A DNA stretch of 9,806 nucleotides, taken from NCBI GenBank assembly GCA_018898235.1, contig JAHIJU010000295.1, positions 1-9,806 on the forward strand, written 5' to 3'. The first letter of the stretch is position 1, and each line of letters begins with the position of its first letter. Positions 6,486 through 9,806 of the stretch are shown piece after piece. The notes beneath the pieces were generated by a model. That model made no database searches and had not been told where the DNA came from. It worked only from the letters and a program-made list of their open reading frames with translations. Origin of the DNA: Actinomycetota bacterium (lineage in GTDB: Bacteria; Actinomycetota; Actinomycetes; Actinomycetales; Cellulomonadaceae). The translations under genes and the position numbers were made by a program.

Positions 6486-6491
6486 TCCTCC
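6486..6491 (-). promoter_or_regulatory. Ribosome-binding site deciding the TetR start
   Basis: GGAGGA on the - strand (6491-6486) lies 4 bases before ATG 6481. It is the strongest Shine-Dalgarno match among the starts in this window and rules in favour of the shorter TetR protein. Confidence 0.7.
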
Positions 6492-6547
6492 GCGAGCTCG
6501 GCCGATGGACGGCACCGGCGCGGCAGAATCACATCATGGGAGCGCGG

Positions 6548-7066
6548 TCACTGCACGCCGTCGTCCACCGGGCCGGCCCCCACCTGCACGATCAGCGCGG
6601 TGGCGATCGCTGCGACGCCCTCACCGCGACCGGTGAGCCCCAGACCGTCGGTGGTCGTGGCCGACACGCTCACCGGCGCCCCGGCCGCCGCCGACAGCGC
6701 CCGCTCGGCCTCACCGCGACGCGGTCCCAGACGGGGCTCGTTGCCGATCACCTGGACCGCGAGGTTCCCGACGACGAACCCGGCAGCCACCACGCGACGC
6801 GCGGCCTCCGCGAGCAGGGCCGTGCCGGCGGCACCAGCCCAGGCGGGGTCGGCCGTCCCGAAGTTCGAGCCGAGGTCGCCGATCCCGGCCGCCGAGAGCA
6901 GGGCGTCAGCGGCGGCGTGGGCCGCGACGTCGGCGTCGGAGTGCCCGGCGAGGGGACGCTGGCCCGGCCAGGCGAGACCGGCCAGGTGCAGGCACGCCCC
7001 CGGCGCGGGGTCGGGGTCGTAGGCGTGCACGTCGACACCGACCCCGGTGCGCGGCAGCCCGGTCAT
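6548..7066 (-). CDS. ispF: 2-C-methyl-D-erythritol 2,4-cyclodiphosphate synthase
   Basis: IspF cyclises CDP-methylerythritol 2-phosphate to MEcPP with release of CMP, the fifth step of the MEP isoprenoid pathway. At 172 residues it is slightly longer than the usual 155-165. Metal ligands are D12 and H14 in GVDVHAY and H42 in LAGHSDADVAAH, at nearly the E. coli positions. AADALLSAAGIGDLGSNF and VQVIGNEPRLG follow the family pattern. The C-terminal signature is SATTTDGLGLTGRGEGVAA. The E. coli lysine in TTTEKLGFTG is replaced by Gly, as in the M. tuberculosis enzyme as I recall it. The ATG overlaps the ispD stop as ATGA, indicating translational coupling of two consecutive-pathway enzymes; the enzyme is a trimer in the cytoplasm. 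Confidence 0.96.
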   Translation of the reverse strand: MTGLPRTGVGVDVHAYDPDPAPGACLHLAGLAWPGQRPLAGHSDADVAAHAAADALLSAAGIGDLGSNFGTADPAWAGAAGTALLAEAARRVVAAGFVVGNLAVQVIGNEPRLGPRRGEAERALSAAAGAPVSVSATTTDGLGLTGRGEGVAAIATALIVQVGAGPVDDGVQ

Positions 7067-7794
7067 GCGCCGGCCGCCAGCACCCGGGCGACGAGGAGGT
7101 CGTCGGCGGTCGTGATCTTGGCCGCCCGACGATCACCCGGGACGACCCACACGACCGCACCGAGCTCCTCGACGAGCCCCGCATCGTCGGAGGCCGCGCT
7201 GAGCTCATCGGCAGCACGTCCGTGACCTGCCGCATGTGCGCGGACCAGGAGCTCCCGGTCGAAGCCCTGCGGTGTCTGCACCCCGACCAGCTCGGCCCGG
7301 GGCACCGTGCCCATGACGGGCCGGTCACCGGCCGCGCTCGGCTCCCCGACCCGCTTGATGGTGTCGACCACCGGCAGCCCGGGCACGACGGCGTCGTGCC
7401 CGGCACGCAGCGCGGTCACGACCCGGGCGATCAGCTCGGCCGGGGCGAACGCCCGCGCCGCATCGTGCACCAGGATCAGGTCGACCTCCGGGCGCACGGC
7501 CGCCAGCCCGGCGGCCACGGAGGCCTGGCGGGTGCTGCCCCCCTCGACCACCCACAGATCGAGCTCGGCCCCGCAGGCCTGCGTGAGCAGCGCACTGGCG
7601 CGGGCGACGAGCCCCGCAGGCACGGTGACGACGAGCTGGCTGATGCGCTCGCCGTCCGCCGTCTCGGCGTCGAGCAGCGCCTTGGCGGCATGCAGCAGCA
7701 GCGGCGACCCGTCAACCGGGACGAACGCCTTCGGTTCGTCCCTGCCCAGCCGGGTGCCGCTGCCTGCGGCCGTGAGGATGGCTGCGACGCTCAC
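7063..7794 (-). CDS. ispD: 2-C-methyl-D-erythritol 4-phosphate cytidylyltransferase
   Basis: IspD transfers CMP from CTP to methylerythritol 4-phosphate, the third step of the MEP pathway. The 243-residue protein has the nucleotide-binding loop AAGSGTRLGRDEPKAF (9-24, with R15 and K22), GSTRQASVAAGL (86-97), VHDAAR (109-114), VVDTIKRV (142-149), R166 in TVPRAELVGVQTPQGF and K226 in DRRAAKITTADDL, covering the residues that bind CTP and substrate in E. coli IspD. It starts at GTG 7794, 6 bases after the carD stop, without a clear ribosome-binding site, so translation probably depends on ribosomes leaving carD. It overlaps ispF by 4 bases. The carD-ispD-ispF order is standard in actinobacteria. 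Confidence 0.96.
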   Translation of the reverse strand: MSVAAILTAAGSGTRLGRDEPKAFVPVDGSPLLLHAAKALLDAETADGERISQLVVTVPAGLVARASALLTQACGAELDLWVVEGGSTRQASVAAGLAAVRPEVDLILVHDAARAFAPAELIARVVTALRAGHDAVVPGLPVVDTIKRVGEPSAAGDRPVMGTVPRAELVGVQTPQGFDRELLVRAHAAGHGRAADELSAASDDAGLVEELGAVVWVVPGDRRAAKITTADDLLVARVLAAGA

Positions 7795-7800
7795 CGTGGA

Positions 7801-8283
7801 TCAGGAGGCGAGGACCTCGTCGAGGATCGCCTCGGCCTTGTCCTCCTGCGTGTGCTCGGCCAGTGCGAGCTCGGAGACGAGGATCTGGCGCGCCTTGGCG
7901 AGCATGCGCTTCTCACCTGCGGACAGTCCGCGGTCGGCGTCACGGCGGGACAGGTCGCGGACGACCTCGGCCACCTTGATGACGTCACCCGAGGCGAGCT
8001 TCTCGAGGTTGGCCTTGTAGCGCCGTGACCAGTTGGTCGGCTCCTCGGTGTACGGCGCGCGCAGCACCTCGAACACCCGGCCGAGGCCCTCCTGGTCCAC
8101 CACATCGCGGACCCCGACCAGGTCGAGGTTCTCGGCAGGCACCTGGATCGTGAGGTCACCCTGGGTGACCCGCAGCGTGAGGATGACCTTCTCTTCACCC
8201 CGGATGGTCCTGGTGGCGATCTCCTCGATCAGCGCTGCTCCGTGGTGCGGGTAGACGACGGTCTCCCCAACGGTGAAAGTCAT
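7801..8283 (-). CDS. carD: CarD-family RNA polymerase-binding transcription regulator
   Basis: CarD binds the RNA polymerase beta subunit and stabilises the open complex at many promoters. It is essential in mycobacteria. The 160-residue protein has the N-terminal Tudor-like RNAP-interaction domain (1-53, MTFTVGETVVYPHHGAA) and a helical DNA-binding domain with RAPYTEEPTNWSRRYKANLE (75-94) and LSAGEKRMLAKARQIL (120-135). W85, which wedges into the upstream edge of the bubble in M. tuberculosis CarD, is present, as is R25. Position 47 is Gln in DLTIQVPAEN, whereas M. tuberculosis has Arg there. ATG 8283 is chosen over an upstream in-frame start because the family begins at MxFxVG and GAAGGGGA (8300-8293) lies 9 bases upstream. 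It is the first gene of the carD-ispD-ispF operon and is divergent from the lipoprotein gene. Confidence 0.97.
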   Translation of the reverse strand: MTFTVGETVVYPHHGAALIEEIATRTIRGEEKVILTLRVTQGDLTIQVPAENLDLVGVRDVVDQEGLGRVFEVLRAPYTEEPTNWSRRYKANLEKLASGDVIKVAEVVRDLSRRDADRGLSAGEKRMLAKARQILVSELALAEHTQEDKAEAILDEVLAS

Positions 8284-8312
8284 CTGAAGATGTCCCCTTC
8301 TCGCGGACACCC

Positions 8313-8341
8313 AGGATAACACGCGTCCCTCGCCATTTCGA
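8313..8341 (-). promoter_or_regulatory. Candidate carD promoter
   Basis: On the - strand, TATCCT (8318-8313) is a good -10 box. TCGAAA (8341-8336), matching TTGACA at 4 of 6 positions, lies upstream with a 17-base spacer. The predicted start near 8306 leaves a leader of about 23 bases containing the GAAGGGGA ribosome-binding site of carD. Confidence 0.55.
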
Positions 8342-8397
8342 CGGCGTTGCAGGTATCGCCGCAGGTCAAGCGCCCTTTGAGTGGATCTGGGGACGGC

Positions 8398-8426
8398 TGG
8401 GCAACAGATCGGCCCCCCGCTATCCT
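8398..8426 (+). promoter_or_regulatory. Candidate promoter of the lipoprotein gene
   Basis: TGGGCA (8398-8403), matching TTGACA at 4 of 6 positions, and TATCCT (8421-8426) are separated by exactly 17 bases. The predicted start near 8433 gives a leader of about 50 bases before the GTG at 8484. The -10 hexamer is identical to that of the divergent carD promoter. Confidence 0.55.
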
Positions 8427-8483
8427 CAACCCATGGCCGGGACCTTGGTCCCGCCCCCTCGTCACCTGACCCTGGAGCCCACC

Positions 8484-8990
8484 GTGACCCGTCGTCCCGC
8501 CGTCCACGCGCTGCGAATCACGGGTGCGGGCCTCGCGCTGGTGTCGTTGGCTGCGTGCTCGGCCACCAACCAGGTCACCACCAACCAGCCGTACTCGCTG
8601 TCCGACGGGGTCCGCGTCACGCTCGGTCCCGTCACCGCGGTCAACCTGCTGGTGGTCACCGCAGGTCAGGGCGAGCCCGGTGTCCTGTCGGGCGCCCTCA
8701 CCAACGACGCGTCCGACGATCTGCAGGTCACCGTCACCGCGGACGGACAGAGCACCGGCAGCACGGTGGACGTCGCCGGCGGCGGGACCGTCTACATCGG
8801 CACGGGCGACAACGTCGGGGAGAAGGTCGAGATCGATCAGGTGGACGCTGCACCCGGTCAGCTGCTCACCCTCACGCTCACCTCACCGGCCACCGGCAGC
8901 ACGCAGGTCCAGGTCCCCGTCCTCGACGGGACCCTGCCGCAGTACGCGCCGCTCGTGCCGACACCGACGCCCTCACCGACCAAGGGCTGA
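8484..8990 (+). CDS. LpqE-like secreted lipoprotein of unknown function
   Basis: The 168-residue protein begins with a lipoprotein signal: basic TRRPAVHALR, a hydrophobic stretch to residue 23, and lipobox L22-A-A-C25, so it should be lipidated on C25 and anchored outside the membrane. The mature part is a beta-rich domain (DGVRVTLGPVTAVNLLVV, GVLSGALTNDASDDLQVTV, GQLLTLTLTS) ending in a Pro/Thr/Ser tail (PTPTPSPTKG). GTG 8484 is preferred because GGAG (8474-8477) lies 6 bases upstream. An in-frame ATG at 8433 would add 17 residues ahead of the signal peptide and coincides with the predicted transcription start. The place next to and divergent from carD is that of LpqE (Rv3584) in M. tuberculosis, and the domain style agrees. 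The function of LpqE itself is not established. I recognise no enzyme motif or metal site. Confidence 0.8.
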   Translation: MTRRPAVHALRITGAGLALVSLAACSATNQVTTNQPYSLSDGVRVTLGPVTAVNLLVVTAGQGEPGVLSGALTNDASDDLQVTVTADGQSTGSTVDVAGGGTVYIGTGDNVGEKVEIDQVDAAPGQLLTLTLTSPATGSTQVQVPVLDGTLPQYAPLVPTPTPSPTKG

Positions 8991-9016
8991 CGGGGCGGGG
9001 CCGGCGCCCCGCCCCG
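8991..9016. terminator. Shared hairpin between the lipoprotein gene and pstB
   Basis: A perfect 11-bp stem, CGGGGCGGGGC (8991-9001) with GCCCCGCCCCG (9006-9016), and a CGGC loop begins directly after the lipoprotein stop and ends 8 bases before the pstB stop on the other strand. It can act in both directions. No T-run is present. Confidence 0.72.
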
Positions 9017-9023
9017 GGGCCGA

Positions 9024-9803
9024 TCAGCCGAAGCGACCCGAGATGTAGTCCTCGGTGGCCTGCTCATGCGGCGAGGAGAAGATCGTCGCGGTCTCGTCGA
9101 TCTCGATGAGGCGGCCGGGCTTGCCGGTGGCCTCCAGGTTGAAGAAGCCGGTGCGGTCCGACACGCGGGCCGCCTGCTGCATGTTGTGCGTGACGATCAC
9201 GATCGTGTACTCGGACTTCAGCTCGGCGATGAGGTCCTCGATCGCCAGCGTCGAGATCGGGTCGAGGGCCGAGCACGGCTCGTCCATGAGGAGCACCTGC
9301 GGCTTGACCGCGATCGCCCGCGCGATGCACAGCCGCTGCTGCTGACCGCCGGACAGGCCCGAGCCGGGTCGGTCGAGCCGGTCCTTGACCTCGTTCCACA
9401 GGTTGGCCCCACGCAGCGACTCCTCGACGAGCTCGTTCGCCGCCGCCTTGTTGATGCGCTTGTTGTTGAGCCGCACCCCGGCCAGCACGTTCTCCGCGAT
9501 CGACATCGTCGGGAACGGGTTCGGACGCTGGAACACCATGCCGACCTGGCGGCGGACGGCCACCGGGTCCACGCCCGCGCCGTACAGGTCGATGCCGTCG
9601 ATCTCCACCGTGCCCTTGACCCGGGCGCCCGGGATCACCTCGTGCATCCGGTTGAGGGTGCGCAGGAAGGTCGACTTGCCGCAGCCCGACGGACCGATGA
9701 GCGCGGTCACGCTGCGCGGGTCGATCGACATGTTCACGCCGGCGACCGCCAGGAACGCGCCGTAGTAGATGTTGAGGTCCTTGGCGTCGATCCGCTGGGA
9801 CAT
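9024..9803 (-). CDS. pstB: Phosphate ABC transporter ATP-binding protein PstB
   Basis: PstB is the ATPase of the high-affinity phosphate importer PstSCAB on the cytoplasmic side of the membrane. The complete 259-residue protein has Walker A GPSGCGKST (37-45), the PstB-typical LRTLNRMHEVIPGARVKG (47-64), Q-loop Q92 in FQRPNPFPTMSI, signature LSGGQQQRLCIARAI (150-164), Walker B VLLMDEPCSALDPIST (170-185, E175) and switch H206 in IVTHNMQQAARVSD, ending in the family-like TEDYISGRFG. FQRPNPFP, DEPCSALDP and THNMQQAARV distinguish it from sugar or amino-acid ATPases. The ATG is only 3 bases from the window edge, so the ribosome-binding site and promoter, and presumably pstA, pstC and pstS, lie outside. 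Phosphate-responsive control is expected from the family but cannot be seen here. Confidence 0.97.
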   Translation of the reverse strand: MSQRIDAKDLNIYYGAFLAVAGVNMSIDPRSVTALIGPSGCGKSTFLRTLNRMHEVIPGARVKGTVEIDGIDLYGAGVDPVAVRRQVGMVFQRPNPFPTMSIAENVLAGVRLNNKRINKAAANELVEESLRGANLWNEVKDRLDRPGSGLSGGQQQRLCIARAIAVKPQVLLMDEPCSALDPISTLAIEDLIAELKSEYTIVIVTHNMQQAARVSDRTGFFNLEATGKPGRLIEIDETATIFSSPHEQATEDYISGRFG

Positions 9804-9806
9804 GAG

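Noticed and set aside
6482..6532. Upstream GTG (6532) as the TetR start
   Set aside because: The extra 17 residues are not TetR-like, and ATG 6481 has a much better ribosome-binding site.
6548..6650. Gly in place of the E. coli catalytic-site Lys in IspF (TTTDGLGLTG)
   Set aside because: The M. tuberculosis enzyme, as I recall it, has the same TTTDGLGLTGRGEG, so this is a lineage feature and not an anomaly.
4712..7225. Open frame of 837 codons on the + strand, opposite cysS, the TetR gene and ispF
   Set aside because: It is antisense to three well-supported genes, has low-complexity Arg/Gly/Val-rich composition and no recognisable domain. Long antisense frames are expected where GC is this high.
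8364..8369. TTGACC on the - strand as the carD -35 box
   Set aside because: It matches the consensus at 5 of 6 positions, but no acceptable -10 lies 16-19 bases downstream; the TATCCT box is 45 bases away.
8433..8483. Upstream ATG of the lipoprotein gene as the start
   Set aside because: It would put a Pro-rich segment before the signal peptide and has no ribosome-binding site. GTG 8484 has GGAG at 6 bases and gives a standard lipoprotein signal. A leaderless longer form from the predicted start at 8433 is not fully excluded.
1..9806. CRISPR arrays, insertion sequences, phage or toxin-antitoxin modules
   Set aside because: No direct-repeat arrays, transposase or integrase motifs, terminal inverted repeats or drops in GC are visible; all genes share the same codon style.

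Overview
The window comes from a very GC-rich chromosome. Codon third positions are mostly G or C, there are several GTG starts, and the order rlmB-cysS-ispF-ispD-carD with a divergent lipoprotein gene matches the Mycobacterium tuberculosis Rv3579c-Rv3584 neighbourhood. This points to an actinobacterium. The CarD sequence style and the UgpC / thioredoxin-like / DUF4032 block suggest Micrococcales, perhaps a Cellulomonas relative; the genus is an inference. The region looks like core chromosome. I see no insertion sequences, phage genes, CRISPR arrays, tRNAs or rRNAs.

Layout. (1) Bases 1-805, + strand: the 3' two thirds of a MalK/UgpC-type sugar-importer ATPase, closed by a perfect GC hairpin. 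(2) 942-3307, + strand: a membrane-anchored thioredoxin/DsbA-like protein that has lost its CXXC active site, then 20 bases later a DUF4032 protein with a kinase-like N-terminal half. A hairpin at 3309-3334 can terminate this pair and the converging rlmB. (3) 8283 down to 3342, - strand: carD, ispD, ispF, a TetR-family regulator, cysS and rlmB. The spacing is tight, with 4-base ATGA overlaps at ispD/ispF and cysS/rlmB. (4) 8484-8990, + strand: an LpqE-like lipoprotein, divergent from carD. (5) 9803-9024, - strand: complete pstB, convergent with the lipoprotein gene across a shared hairpin.

How the genes work together. carD modulates RNA polymerase at promoters. ispD and ispF catalyse two steps of the MEP isoprenoid pathway. 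cysS charges tRNA-Cys and rlmB methylates 23S rRNA. These form a housekeeping cluster. The TetR gene between ispF and cysS is absent from that position in M. tuberculosis and is the odd member. The least understood part is the thioredoxin-like plus DUF4032 pair. No clearly new multi-gene system is visible. The best leads are that pair, a recurring arrangement of promoter -10 boxes placed 6-7 bases before starts that lack a Shine-Dalgarno sequence (leaderless transcripts), and a Gly/Arg-rich extension on RlmB.

No stretch over 300 bases lacks a gene. The largest gaps are 806-941 (terminator and a dyad) and 8284-8483 (two divergent promoters).
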